A stretch of DNA of 64,000 nucleotides from Arctopsyche grandis (lineage: Eukaryota; Arthropoda; Insecta; Trichoptera; Hydropsychidae), in contig NC_135362.1 in the NCBI RefSeq assembly GCF_051622035.1, forward strand, positions 18,314,501 through 18,378,500. The letters are read 5' to 3'. The notes beneath the pieces are model-generated. The model searched no databases, was not told the origin of the DNA, and was given only the letters and a program-made list of their open reading frames with translations. Shown piece after piece: positions 12,260 through 24,405 of this stretch (position 1 is the stretch's first letter; each line of letters opens with the position of its first letter). The position numbers and the translations under genes were made by a program.

Positions 12260-15200
12260 CTCTACTCCAGTTACTCCGAGACAGCGCTCCAGATTTGGGG
12301 TCATCCTGAATGGTACTTTCTCCGGGACTCTCAGCGTTTTTCCATCTTCGAAACAGACATTGTAATCTATGTGGACCACTTCTCCAGTGCTAAGATCAAT
12401 GAGCACATTATCCAAATGTCGATCTCCAAGTCCAATGATGTAACCGATGGTGCTCATGACGGCTACCGAAAAGCTGTAACGTCTTACGGTACGCCACCAT
12501 TGATCAGGAGTAATGCTGCTCGACCAAAGTTCTTTAGCCAGCAAATCCTTAGGCGTCTCCGACATCAGCTCTACCAAAACTTGCTTCAGAACTGTGATAG
12601 GCCATTCCTTTCTGTTTTGCATGCTGACTCCAGCATTATTCAGTAATGGTATTAATTTGTTGTAAAAGAGCTCCGACGGTCGCAAAACAACTGTAGATTT
12701 ATTTGTGATATTCTTCATAGATGAAATAGCCGCTTCTCGCTGTTGCCAACGCTTGTATAAGGCAAATAAGGGTGTTAAATTGTCGACCCAACTTATCAAA
12801 CCAGATCTAGGACCCAACGGTATAACAGAATAATGACGGGCCCTGTAAGTCTGATTGGAGTTATCTTCTTTATCTTGAGCCATCATTATATTTGTGATGG
12901 ATAAAAATTGCATAATCCTTTCATCTAAGTGGAGATCTTCTAATCCTTTGAACAGATATGTGTATATTTTACCATCAGACCCATGGAATATTAATTTTTT
13001 AGGTTTCGTTTTCGATGGCAATATGGCAACATTATTATCAATTGACATTATTGTAATACGCACTTTGAGCGATGTAAGAACTCCTGGCATGGATATCACA
13101 GTGTCGAACATATTTGATAAAATAGGACTGATATCGGACATTTTCAATGTATATGGGGAACGTTTGCTAGATTTTTGTTGCAGTTTAATTTGCAATTGTT
13201 TTATAGGAACCCAAATTTCTGGTTTCTCAGGATTATTAGGATTCCTCAATTTTTCCAAAGTTTCGTTAATCGGATCCAAAAATTTCTCTTGGAACGATTT
13301 TTCATACGGGGTCTCAGGAGAAGCACTAGTGATATCTGCCAATTGTTCCAAAACAAATATAATCGGTTTCATAAATATACGGTACTTCTCAGCATTCAAT
13401 TTGGTTTTCTCGTCCAGTGTTAAATTAGAATTTGTATTTACCTTGAGAATTTCATTATTCAATTGAACAAGGCGTTTATTAATACCAGAATGATGTTGAG
13501 CCAATGTACGCAACCAAAGTTCATCCCAAAGTAGATTGATTCTCCTCAGTTCCTTTACCAATAATTGAACTTGTAGAATAGTTTCTGGCGCTTGTTTAGA
13601 TAATGTATCAACCATATCCATGAAACAAGAGTTTAAAAAGTCATCATTTGATTCTTCTATGTCATTTTCTTCAGGATTATCAATTGTTTCTACGTCTCTA
13701 TCTTCAGATTCCAAGAAAGGCGACTTTGTAAAACTCAGAGCAGTTAAAACATTTTTCTTATTTTCAACAGCACCAACGACAGCTGGGAACGTAATTAAAT
13801 GAGGAGCATCTTCTGCTATGCGACAAAGTAATTCCGACACACGTCTTCTAACATAATTTTCAGGATGATTTAAACGTGAAAATAATTGTGGAATGATTAC
13901 TTTCCACGGTTGCGTTGGAGTGTTTGCCAACCCTGTTTCCAAAACATTTTGCAACTCCATTGCATGTTTGACAATCAATTTTAAAAGTCTCAATGTTGCA
14001 GTTACTATGGCACATTCTCCATTATGATTTACTGTATCACTGGAAGAGCTCAAATCCAAAAATTTAAAGTAAGCATCAGCGGAAAGTTCATAATATGAAA
14101 ATACTCTTTTCTGAGCTTGCCTCCATATATCGACAAGCAGTATTAGACTCTCAGAATAAGCATTTCGCAAACATGGTACACTCCTTAACTGGTTTTCTAT
14201 CATATCAGAAGTGTTTATTTCACTCCAGTCGATATCATCATCATCACACGTGACCCTTGTTTTCGATAATATATCACATACTGCATCCAAATCTTCAGAA
14301 CTACACTGCAACATGATGTTTTGTATTTGCAATTTATCACTCTCCGAAAGTTGTCCGCCAGAGTCTGAACTGTATTCGACCATTTTTTTGCCCCATCGGA
14401 AACACCAGGATCCAAATGTAAACCAAGCTTTGGCAAATGCAGGACATTGATTTACACTAAACTGTAGCAATTTTCCAACGGCTGAATCCGATATGGGTAT
14501 TACATGTGCCGATATATTATTGTTGACTAGACCAATTTCAGGTAAAGCCGTCACCAATTTAGTCAAAGGAGAATTCAAATTATTTGTTAATAATTTATCG
14601 TTTTCATTCTGAACCCATTTGGACAATGTTAAAAGCATTCTTGTTCCTTTTTCTCTAAAATCATAAATGTGCTCTCCTAATGCAAGTCTCTGAGAAACAC
14701 CAAGAGATGCACTAGCACATAAATTCATAGCCATTTCTTTTGTATTATCATCCAAATACAGCAATTTAGATAGCTCCATCACGGCTATGATATTATTTGG
14801 CGACCACATATTCAAATGGTAAGAATTCATTGATCGCAAGAAAAAGTCACAGACATCGTCTAATTGCTTAACAGGAGCACCAGTTACAGTTGGCAAACGG
14901 AAAGAAGAACCGAAATATTTTAAAATTTCCTTTTTGGAAAGTTGCATATTTCCATTTTTACGACTGGATTTGATCAAATCAAGTCTTATATTATCTACAA
15001 ATGAGATATCGAGTTCTGAATTTGCTTCTCGCAGTTTCAAAAAATATTCAGACCACCACATAATTTTACACAGCATGCTCGGATCATAATATTTCAAAGT
15101 TTTTACGGGTGATGTGAAAAATGGGTTCATTTGTAAATTTCTATCGACTATGATATTTTTAAGACCAGTCGCAGCATAATGCATAATATGCACATCTAAA

Positions 15201-18200
15201 AGTAGTTCACAAGATTGGTTACGTGACAATTCACAAAGATTATTTTGGATAAATTCAAGACAGCACTCAATGTTTTCAGTAGCATTCTCCATGTATTCGT
15301 GCTCATACATAACTTTTAGTGCAATGTTTTTTAGAGTCAAATCTACTCTATCAAATAATCTTAAAGTATTATTATCTCTCGTCATATCATTATCAAATGA
15401 TAAAATGTCCCAGTCGCATAAGTCAGCTGGAAAAATTATTTCATCATTTTGGAATTTGTTATAACAAACAACATTATTGAAATTGGTGTTCATATAATGC
15501 AAAGTCATTTTCTGTGGCAGTTCTTTGTCTTTCCAATTGATCAAATCATTCCACGACTGAATGTTTTTATAACATTCATTTATTTGATCCAAAATAAATT
15601 TCAGTTCACAATCATGCAAATTTTCAGTTTTTTTGTCGCTGTCTTCAGAACTAGAATTATTACATTTTGAAATTATTGCAATATAGTTCGAAGTTGCAGC
15701 TTCATATTTCAAAGAGCTTTGTTCAGCCGCAGCTATAAGCCATGTAAGTTTTTTACCATACACCTGCTTCATCCACGAATATAAGCCAAAAAGTGCTTCA
15801 GGTTCTTTTAAACGAAGTAAGGCTCTAGCCAGAGATACGCAATGTACCAGTAAATCAGATGTTAAATTTGATGAAGAACTAGCAGTAGACGGAATATTTA
15901 ACAAAGATTGAGCATGACGCACGGCAGCTGCCGCATGGCCAGTATGTAAAGATACGAGAATGACAGCTGGACGAACTCGGTTCACCCATTCTTGACAAGT
16001 CATACTGTTTGTGTGAAAAAAAGTTCTGACCGGTTTGTCCATTGGTAGTAAAACAACAGCGCAACCATCAACGGCATTTTGCATACTCTTCTCAAGATTT
16101 TCAAAAAATTCAACGAGCATTCTGCTACGCTTCAACTTTGCAACATTGTTTTCGAGAAGTTTATTTTGATTGGCTGAATCGCTTAAAGTGAGTTCTCTCG
16201 CCAGTTGTTTGATAGACAATTCGATGCTTTTGAATGTTTCTTGCGGAGTTCCAAGTGGAGTTCTCAGTTTTAGCATGGTGCACAGTTGAGCTGCTTCCCA
16301 TGTTGCCCACGTAGATAAAACAGAAAAGAAATTTGATGCACAATGTCTGAAAAAATTAAGGTGAGTGCTGTCGCTTTTAGAATTCTGCAACGGCCAACAA
16401 TTGAGGAATGAATCTTTCAACCAACCATTATAGTGAGTAGAACCGTACAGTAAGTATTTCATGAACGACTTAAATTCTTCTGCCGTCATTTGTCCATATG
16501 TATCTTTCATTAAATGCTCTTTCTGAGCACTTTTGATATTCATTATGCTCAATGCATGATATTTTGACGGTTTGTATCTTTCACATTTTGAACTATTGGT
16601 AGTGATCAGATCTAAAGTGACGTCCCAAGGAACAAACGGTATAATAGAGGCGAATTCGTTTCTTATAGCAGTGTTGTTATTATCAATATGAACCATGCAG
16701 AGTTCAGCGAGCTTCCTCATAACGCGATAATTAGATTGTATACTATGGTTCATCATCAACACGTCTATATTTTTAATGACACCTCGTACTATCCTTTCAT
16801 TCGTACTGAAACCGGTGTTCAAACAGTCGATTACCAATTCTATTAAAACATTCAAATGAAATACGGTGACAAATGACTTTGTCAGTTGCATAAAGATATC
16901 AGCTGTCCAATTGAGCATGAGAATTAAAGTATTATTAGGTAATTTACAGTTGAATAATTTGTTGAACAATCCAAGGATGACGCCAAAATGTCCACAAGTT
17001 GGACTAGTACTTGAAGTATCTCCTATTTGAATGCTCGATATTCTCAATATGTCACATACGTTTGGACGTTGCTGACCAAATGTGATCAAATCGCTGGAAG
17101 CAATGAAATGATTATTTCGTTTGCAATGAGAATACAGTAAATACACTATGGAATATTGAACAGTTGGATATTCGAGTACGAGTTTTTGATTGTATGGTAT
17201 CATCTTGACAGCTAACAATTCCAATATGCTCGGTTTTAATGCCCACATTCCAATTATAGAGTTACTTGCGTTGGCCAATTCGGATAGACATTGCAGATAA
17301 AAAACGATTTCGAATTCCGCTTCAGATACACTGTAATTGTGCGGTGATGAATTCTGGGGCAACATTTCAGCATCTGGAATTAACGTTTTGTACGCCGCTT
17401 CCATATCTTCTAAAACGTATCGATAGACGTCTTGTAGTAGAGGTATGTTTTTCAAATTCAATAAATTTTGATAAACAGAAATAACACAACCCTTTATAAT
17501 CTCACTCTGAGAATTTTTCAACGAAGAGATGTGTGATTCCGGACCTATGACGATTTTGATAAATTCAGCTGATAAATTCGACGATATTTCTTTGACGATT
17601 TTTTTTACTACATCTAAAAGAGTCACAATCGTTTTCTCAGTCATCCAAGAGCAATTTTGCAATTGAATCTCAACTATGTCATACAAATTCAAAGCGTTCA
17701 CGTTTGCGTTTGTGTGCAATTTTTCAAGTAGAAGGTATATACATTCGTTGCCGGCAATGACTAAATCAACGTCAAATTTTATCTTGATGGCTACCAAAAT
17801 CACTTTGAGAATTTTTTTAAACGACTCGGTGAGAAAATTCGAACTGGGCGATTTTGAATTTCTGGACGGAAAGAATTCTCCGAGGCTTTTGAAGATCGTG
17901 TTGAAAACATTGATGAACGACGTGATGGACTGTATGCAAGCTGTGGAATCTCCGGGTACGTTTTTTAAAGGCGTCAATCCTTTAGACGTCAACTCTAAAC
18001 TCTCACCATATGTCACCATATCGTCGACGAACTGTCCCAGCAAGTTAACGGAGAACACTCCGTTAGACTGCCAGTGCCGGGAGAACTGTTCGATGGTGTT
18101 GAGTGCGAATTCTTTGACTTTTTTGTTTTGCGTGGCGTCCATGTGCCAACCGATTAGAATGTCCACCGTATCGATGAAATATGTATCGAAAATGTCCGGA

Positions 18201-18692
18201 TAAGAGTCGGCTATCACGACGATGGTTTCGACGGCCACGTTGAAGATCTTGGGGGAGTCGGTGTTTTCGACGATCCCTTGAAGAAGTTTGATAGTCTGGT
18301 CGACGAAGTCGGAAAGGTTCGGATCTTCGGCGTCAGATTTGAACAAATCGGTGAGAGAATAGAGAAGGAGGCTTTTGATTTCGTCGCTGCATTGCGAAGA
18401 GTTCGAAGAGAACTTGAGGGCGATCCATTCGAGGTGTTTGGGATAGTCGGCGAGTACGGCCCTTCCGAGAGTGGCGAGAACTCTGGCCAGGCAAAGACGG
18501 GTGTCTGCGTGGTTGGCCTCTTGCATGGCCGCGACCAGCGCTTCGCCGATGGCTTCGTTGCTGCGCTTCACGTAGCGGCTGTTCTCGGGCAGCACGAGAG
18601 CTGCTTCGAGGCGTTCGCACACGGCTCTGGAGGCCGCCCCTTCGCGCTCGCAGCTCAGCCGCCGCAGCAGCTTCGAGATGCGCGCTTCATCC

Positions 18693-18727
<35 letters not shown>

Positions 18728-19036
18728 CGACACCAGTCCACTCGACGACACGTCTTCGGGGGCGGCGCGGGATCGGCCGCCCCTCGCCCCCCGCCCTCCC
18801 CCGCCCCCGCCCCCTCCCCTCGACCGCCCATAGCCCCGACAGTTCTCCACCGCGACGTCACCTAACCTCGCACGCCAACCCCTCACGCACGCCGCACACA
18901 CACACCTGCGACCTGCGACACGCGACCTGCGACACGCGCTATCACCCGTCGTTGCGGCTGTCGCCTGTCGGCTGTCACTGATATCGTAATCACGGCTGCC
19001 AACCGACTGCTCGAATGCCAACTGCTCAAATGACAA
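12260..19036 (-). CDS. SMG1: SMG1 serine/threonine kinase (PIKK), giant exon, C-terminus missing
   Basis: SMG1 phosphorylates UPF1 during nonsense-mediated mRNA decay, as a cytoplasmic complex with SMG8/SMG9. One uninterrupted frame codes for about 2,259 residues. The N-terminal motif DEARISKLLRRL (116-127) and the later DTVDILIGWHMDATQ match human SMG1. Long helical (HEAT/FAT) repeats follow, then the PIKK kinase from about residue 2,003: KTKPKKLIFHGSDGK glycine-rich part, LFKG lysine near 2,030, LDERIMQ, catalytic GDRHLDN (2,204-2,210) and metal-binding D2224 in HIDYN. The exon ends at a donor about 34 residues after that Asp, so the end of the C-lobe, the SMG1-specific insertion and FATC are absent (human SMG1 has about 3,660 residues). 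M1 is the only Met before the conserved N-terminal motif, but residues 1-115 are low-complexity and GC-rich, so the start is less certain. Divergent from RRP7. Confidence 0.95.
18693..18728 (-). repeat. GGCTCC hexanucleotide repeat inside SMG1
   Basis: About six GAGCCG/CGGCTC units encode the (Gly-Ser)n stretch at SMG1 residues 103-115. Next to it (18,780-18,840) is a Gly/Arg-rich, CpG-rich stretch. Both are likely to vary in length between alleles and fall in the poorly conserved N-terminal extension. Confidence 0.85.
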
Positions 19037-19227
19037 AACAACCCGACTTCTTATCTGTCAAACTTCCAGTATCACTAATTTCATTCAAAACTGAAAAATC
19101 AAAGTGAAATCTAGAAACGGCCCAGCACTCAAAACACATTTCGATCTCCAAAATATTATCTTTACAAAATCATAAGCCAAAAATTAGTCAAATAAAGTTG
19201 TATTAAAATATTCTGAAACTAACAAAC
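19037..19227. other. SMG1 5' flank
   Basis: AT-rich, no gene. It should contain the 5' UTR or promoter of SMG1 (minus strand); I see no clear TATA box. The adjoining coding start (18,300-18,950) is strongly GC- and CpG-rich, which suggests a CpG-type promoter reaching into the first exon. Confidence 0.4.
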
Positions 19228-19526
19228 TGTAGAGATATAGCACGAAAAAACTATTGGGAAAAGTCATAAAACTCGACGACACCGACAACCAATTTCACGC
19301 CGAAAACGAGACGATCATTAAAACACAGCAGTTAAACTCGACCCTGGCCTACGCCGGAATTCCAACTAGGATTCATCGTGACCTACGTCAATCAACGCTA
19401 ACTGTTCGTCTCATCGTAGCACGACACTTGCAAGTTCATCCAACATAACAAGCGATGCACAGCAAGTCCTACTAAGCGCTACATCCCTACATACCTTTAA
19501 TTCTCGTTAACACTGGGGAAGAGCCA
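19228..19526 (+). repeat. Fragment of a third related LTR
   Basis: It begins with TGTAGAGATATAGCACGA, identical for 18 bases to the start of the next LTR-like segment at 19,527. The rest does not follow that segment, so this is a fragment or a divergent relative. It abuts the next copy directly. Confidence 0.35.
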
Positions 19527-20001
19527 TGTAGAGATATAGCACGACTTGTGATATCACCTATTTCCCTCATCGAACTTAATCTGTACAAATGACATCATCG
19601 TGTCCTCTTCTCGTACACGAAAGTTAGCCGTGGCCGAAATACTTCGTCCAGCTTACCCATAAAGACGATTCGACTCGCTCCAGATACGCAATCACGAGTA
19701 CACGGGAAATCCCAAGGAGCTACGCAACTACGCATCAAACATCGAACACAAAGGAAGACCTCGACCCCGTCGGAATCTTCCAGAACGTGATCTCACCAGC
19801 CCAGCTACGCGTTGCTCAAGCAACACCTTTATAAACCAGTGCATCGTCCCCAGATGCCAGTGAGCTTCAGGAACTCGACCTAGCTCGTTCCAGTGAATCC
19901 TTTACCTACTTCGCTGTACATACAAATACACCTGTATTAATCGAGTAATAAAGATCCTCTTCAAAATTCAACTGAATTTCCATAGGCTGACCAGCGGTCC
20001 A
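19527..20001 (+). mobile_element. Solo-LTR-like segment 1
   Basis: Starts TGTAGAGATATAGCACGACT and has LTR-like order: TTTATAAA near 19,828, then AATAAA at about 19,947, then GATCCTCTTCAAA, ending near GACCAGCGGTCCA. The segment at 26,582-27,034 has the same order, spacing and termini, so the two are diverged members of one LTR family. No internal coding sequence accompanies it. Superfamily undetermined. Confidence 0.55.
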
Positions 20002-20045
20002 AAACCTTCAACCCCCCTATAAAACAAACATTTATTTGATTATAG

Positions 20046-20207
20046 TGTGGCGGCTCGCTTATACGACATGGTCGAGTTTGGTTGCCTTCCTGCGAGTGGG
20101 AACCAACTCGGCTGGGTTCGGAGAGCTACTACTCACTCTGTCTTCAGCTGTCATATAATAAACACGTGCATTAACATGCCAGTCGTCTCATTCGTTCATC
20201 CTCCATA
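20046..20207 (+). repeat. 5' LTR of TRIM copy A
   Basis: 162 bp, TGTGGCGGCTCGC to CATCCTCCATA. By eye identical to the LTR at 20,968 and to the two reverse-complemented LTRs of copy C. Confidence 0.95.
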
Positions 20208-20208
20208 C

Positions 20209-20226
20209 TGGTGACCCCCGACATCG
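20209..20226 (+). other. Primer binding site of TRIM copy A
   Basis: TGGTGACCCCCGACATCG, one base after the LTR. It resembles the tRNA-Trp primer site of the Gypsy element next door but carries one extra C and diverges after the first 14 bases. Confidence 0.65.
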
Positions 20227-20967
20227 AGCCACGCAGCCTCGATCAATTTCAACATGCCGCTCATCCCTGCCTCTCCGAGCCAGGCGGGAGAAGCTACCCG
20301 CCGCGCCCCCATCGCCATCAACACGCGTCGCGGCCCGCGGGTGACAATAAACGAGCAGACACGGCTACCTACCTACCTACCTACCTACCGACGTCCAGCC
20401 ACAACGTCGATGACAGGTGCTTAAAAAATGGGGGAGTGAATGAGACGACGATCTTGACAGCTGGATGTGGAGTCATGCGCGATCCACTACACATAGAACG
20501 GTCATCCAGCACCACAAGACATACACCACCTCAGCACCATCATCATCATCAAGGCCCCGTCCGTCCCCACGAGCGTCGTCACGCCGAGACGGGCGGTAGC
20601 GCTACAACACCTCCACGAGCCACAACGACTCACAGTCCAGCTCGGAGTATCATCAACCACATCGATGCCCCTGCCGCCCCCGCCGCCCCACCAACCGACA
20701 TCAGCCTCGGAAGAGCGGCGCCGCCGCAGCATCGCATCGCATCGGCGCGACCATCGGACCACCCACCGTCCTGCTCGCGACGTCACCGCCCTCGAATCTA
20801 CCGACCATTCAGGGCGGTACACCTATGTACACAGCGGATGACCCACGTCAACAATTTTTTTTGTCCCCACGTAATAATTTTTTCTCTTTGTGTAACAATA
20901 ATTTTTTTCTTTTGTAAAATTTGTTTCTTTGTAATTTTGGTATCGCTGATGCTGGGGGGGGGAGTGA

Positions 20968-21129
20968 TGTGGCGGCTCGCTTATACGACATGGTCGAGTT
21001 TGGTTGCCTTCCTGCGAGTGGGAACCAACTCGGCTGGGTTCGGAGAGCTACTACTCACTCTGTCTTCAGCTGTCATATAATAAACACGTGCATTAACATG
21101 CCAGTCGTCTCATTCGTTCATCCTCCATA
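20968..21129 (+). repeat. 3' LTR of TRIM copy A
   Basis: 162 bp, preceded by a G-rich purine tract ending GGGAGTGA and followed by the target duplication ATAG. Confidence 0.95.
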
Positions 21130-21146
21130 ATAGTTTTACTATAAAC

Positions 21147-21269
21147 TGTGGGTCTCGGGGGAACAGGGTAGTTCCTCCCCCACGAGTTAGGGCCGAATGC
21201 TCGAGTGACAGCTCCACTGCCGTAACCATGGCGACCGGTGTTGCCACCCTCTTCTATGGGGTCGCCACA
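21147..21269 (-). repeat. 3' LTR of the Gypsy element
   Basis: 123 bp with TGTGG/CCACA inverted ends. In element sense it follows a purine tract GGGGAGGGAGTGA. It is unusually short for a Gypsy LTR. Confidence 0.95.
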
Positions 21270-21309
21270 TCACTCCCTCCCCAGCGACATTGCGTAGCCG
21301 TCGCGACAA

Positions 21310-24300
21310 CTACGGGATGTAGCTGTCCAGATGGGCTGGCCACCGGACTCTCCTGCCAGTCCGTGTGGTTGCTTGTCGGCCAGTTTCTTGCTGTGGTTCT
21401 GCATTTTCTTGGGGGGCTCTCTCTGCTCTCTCTGGGGGCTCTCCGCTGCTTTCCATGTATGCCGGCTTTATGCGGTCTTCCGATACGGTGACATTGGAAT
21501 CCTTAATTCTCAGTGTGAAGAACTTCGGTCCCCTCTTCAACACCCTGTATGGACCATCGTATGGAGGCTGTAACGGACCCTTGGCAGCATCGTGTCTCAG
21601 GAACACCTGATCACTGGTGTGCAGGTCTTTGAAGATAAAGGTTGATCTTGTTCCATGGCGCCGCGGTGGACTGGGTCTCAACCTCGCCATTTGGGACCGC
21701 AATCTCTCTGCTAGTTCCGCTGTGTTGGGTCCTCCGTTTCGTTGTGGAGCCAGAAACTCTCCCGGTAGCCGTAGCGGTTGACCATATACCAGTTCTGCTG
21801 ACGTGGCATTAAGGTCTTCCTTCCATGCCGATCGGATTCCCAGTAACACTGTCGGTAGGGCTTCCGTCCACCCTTCGTCTTGGTGGCACATGATCGCGGC
21901 TTTAAGCTGCCTGTGGAACCTCTCTACCATCCCATTTGCTGCAGGGTGGTATGCGGTTGTCCTTATGTGTGTCGATCCCGTCAACCTATTCAGTTCCTTG
22001 AATAGAGTGCTCTCGAATTGTCGTCCTTGATCGGTAGTTATTCGTAGGGGGCATCCGAATCTTGCAATCCAACCACTGACGAATTTCTTTGCAACCGTTT
22101 CTGCCGTGATATCTTCCATAGGGATAGCTTCTGGCCAGCGAGTAAACCTATCAACGCATGTCAATAAGTACTTGTAACCGGCGGACTGTGGTAAGGGACC
22201 AACTATGTCTATGTGAATGTGGTCAAATCGATTTTCCGGTGGCTGGAACTCTCCCACAGGTGCAATGACGTGCCTCGTTATTTTTGATTTCTGGCAAAAT
22301 ATGCACTCTTGGGCCCATCTTCTGCATTCCTTCTTCATACCCGTCCAGAAATATCGTTGGGTCACTAATTTAGCTGATGCTTTTACCCCTGGGTGCGCCA
22401 ATTGATGGATTAGTTCGAACGCCTGTTTCCTAAATTTCGCTGGCAAGTACGGCCGTTGCGTTTCTGAAGATACATCACAATAGATGGTCGTCTCTTCGCC
22501 TGGAATAGGTATCTTGGCAAACTGCTTGTCGGGATCTCGTAGCAGTTGTGACAGTTCTGTGTCATCCTCCTGCGCTCGTGCTATTGCTTGAAAGTCCATC
22601 CCGGAAATTGCTTCTATTCTTGACAGTGCATCCGCTACCACGTTTTCTTCTCCCGATACATGTCGAACATCTGTTGTGAACTGGCCTACAAAGTCTATGT
22701 GCCTAAACTATCTTGGCGAACATTTCTCTGGCTTCTGTTGGAACATGTATATAATAGGCTTGTGGTCAGTGAAAATAGTAAAAAAATTTTCCTTCTACCA
22801 TATGGCGGAAATGCCGGACTGCACTATATATTGCCAACAACTCCCGGTCGTAAGTGCTGTATCTCCTTTCTGTTCCTGACAATTTCCTTGTGAAGAATGC
22901 CAACGGCTCCCACCCTTCGGGCGTCTTCTGCTGTAGGACTGCTCCGAGTGCTACATCTGATGCGTCCGTCACCAATGCCAAGTCTGCCCCTGGTTTTGGG
23001 TGGCTGAGGAGGGCTGCGTCTGATAAGCTATCCTTGCACTTTCCGAATGCTTCTTCCAACGCGTTGGTCCATGCAATCTTTGCCTTGTCTTTTTTTTTAG
23101 ATCCTTTTAGCAACTCGTTGAGGGGCGCCTGCAATTTTGCAGCACCCGGAACAAAACGCCGATAGAAGTTTATCATCCCCAAAAACTGCCTTAATTGTTC
23201 GATTGTAGCTGGTCGGGGAAATCTTTTCACCGCAGCTACTTTGTCTGCTTGGGGTTTGGTTCCATTTTCTGACACCTCGTATCCTAGAAATCTTAGAGTT
23301 TTTGCTCCGAAAACGCACTTTGCTGTGTTGACTAAAACGCCATATTCTTGAAACCGTGAAAAAAGTTTTCGTAAGTGGTTAATATGTTCTTCTTCGTTTT
23401 CTGACGCTACCAGCACGTCGTCAATATATACGTAGCAGAAATCCAATCCCCTTAGGACTTCGTCCATAAACCGCTGGAAGGTCTGTGCCGCGTTTCTGAG
23501 TCCGAAGGACATAAACGGGAATTCAAATAACCCAAACGGGGTGGAAATAGCTGTTTTTTTATGTCTTCATTGTGTACAGGGATTTGGTGGTATGCGCGCA
23601 CGAGATCAATTGTAGAAAATAACTTCTTGCCATATAAGGTACTGGCGAAATCTTCTATATGCGGTACTGGATACCTATCTGGTATAGTGCGGGCATTCAA
23701 CGCTCTGTAGTCCCCGCATGGTCTCCATTCTCCGTCGTGCTTAGGTACTAGGTGTAATGCTGATGACCAACTACTGTCTGATGGTCGAGCGATTCCTTCG
23801 TTCAACATGGTCTTGAAAGTCTCTTTTGCGATCTGCAACTTCTCCGGTGCGAGGCGGCGCGGCTTGCAACTTGCTGGTGGTCCTTCAGTGGTTCTGATAT
23901 AATGCACAGTATGATGTTTCATTGTTCTGTTTTTATTTCCTGTCGGCCGCGTTATCTCTGGAACCTCTGTTAGTAGATGGTGAAATGTTGATGTGCCACA
24001 AATTGCTTTCACCTGCTCTACTTTTGCTGTTCCTATTGCTCGGCCCCTCACTGAAACAGTTGTGAGATTATCCATCAGTTTCGCATTTTTCAAATCAATC
24101 AAAAGACAAAAATGTTTGATGAAATCAGCGCCAATAATAGGCCTTGATACGTCGGCTATTACAAATCTCCATTTGTATACCCGACGTAGTCCCAAGTCGA
24201 CGTCTACCTCCTTCCAACCGTACGTTTTTATCGTAGATCCGTTCGCGGCGAATAGAAGGTATGATGTCGCTATTTTGCGACCCGGCAATATTGACTTCGG

Positions 24301-24405
24301 AAGGACACACAGGTCAGAACCGGTGTCGACTAGGAACCGTAGTTTACTGACCTTGTCTGTTACGTATAGGCGGCAAGAAGTGGGGCTGGGGCTGCTTTCC
24401 GCCAT
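21310..24405 (-). pseudogene. pol: Gypsy pol polyprotein, broken reading frame
   Basis: Encodes protease, reverse transcriptase, RNase H and integrase for retrotransposon replication. The first frame (24,405 down to the break) has the protease motif [12 protein letters not shown] and the start of RT. The second frame (23,512-22,766) carries YIDDVL and most of RNase H (TDASD, YDRELLA). The third (22,707-21,310) carries integrase: an HHCC zinc finger ending CIFC, the catalytic DDE region with [10 protein letters not shown] and [10 protein letters not shown], and a C-terminal tail. Breaks: a one-base loss in a T7 run (+ strand 23,554-23,560), a one-base gain in an A7 run (22,780-22,786), and an in-frame TAG (22,708-22,710) between RNase H and integrase. 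The ATG overlaps the gag stop as TAATG. Homopolymer breaks could be assembly errors; the stop is a substitution. Confidence 0.93.

Larger units (their letters stand above)
20046..21129 (+). mobile_element. TRIM (miniature LTR retrotransposon), copy A
   Basis: A 1,084 bp element with 162 bp direct LTRs (20,046-20,207 and 20,968-21,129) that look identical. A 4 bp target duplication ATAG flanks it (20,042-20,045 and 21,130-21,133). The LTRs carry AATAAA. One base after the 5' LTR a primer site starts TGGTGACCCCCGAC, close to the tRNA-Trp type. A G-rich tract (about 20,952-20,967) precedes the 3' LTR. The 760 bp inside lacks protease, reverse transcriptase and integrase, so it depends on an autonomous partner. 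Inside are an ACCT tetranucleotide tract, a CAT tract, and a Pro/His/Thr-rich open frame also present in copy C. Short size and short LTRs fit the TRIM class. Confidence 0.9.

Noticed and set aside
18278-18865. 195-codon plus-strand frame inside SMG1
   Set aside because: Antisense of the GC-rich SMG1 start; the SMG1 strand has clear homology.
20502-20822. 106-codon minus frame in TRIM A, and its twin at 25,801-26,121
   Set aside because: Antisense shadow of the repeat-rich TRIM interior; runs of Arg/Gly/Met come from simple repeats.
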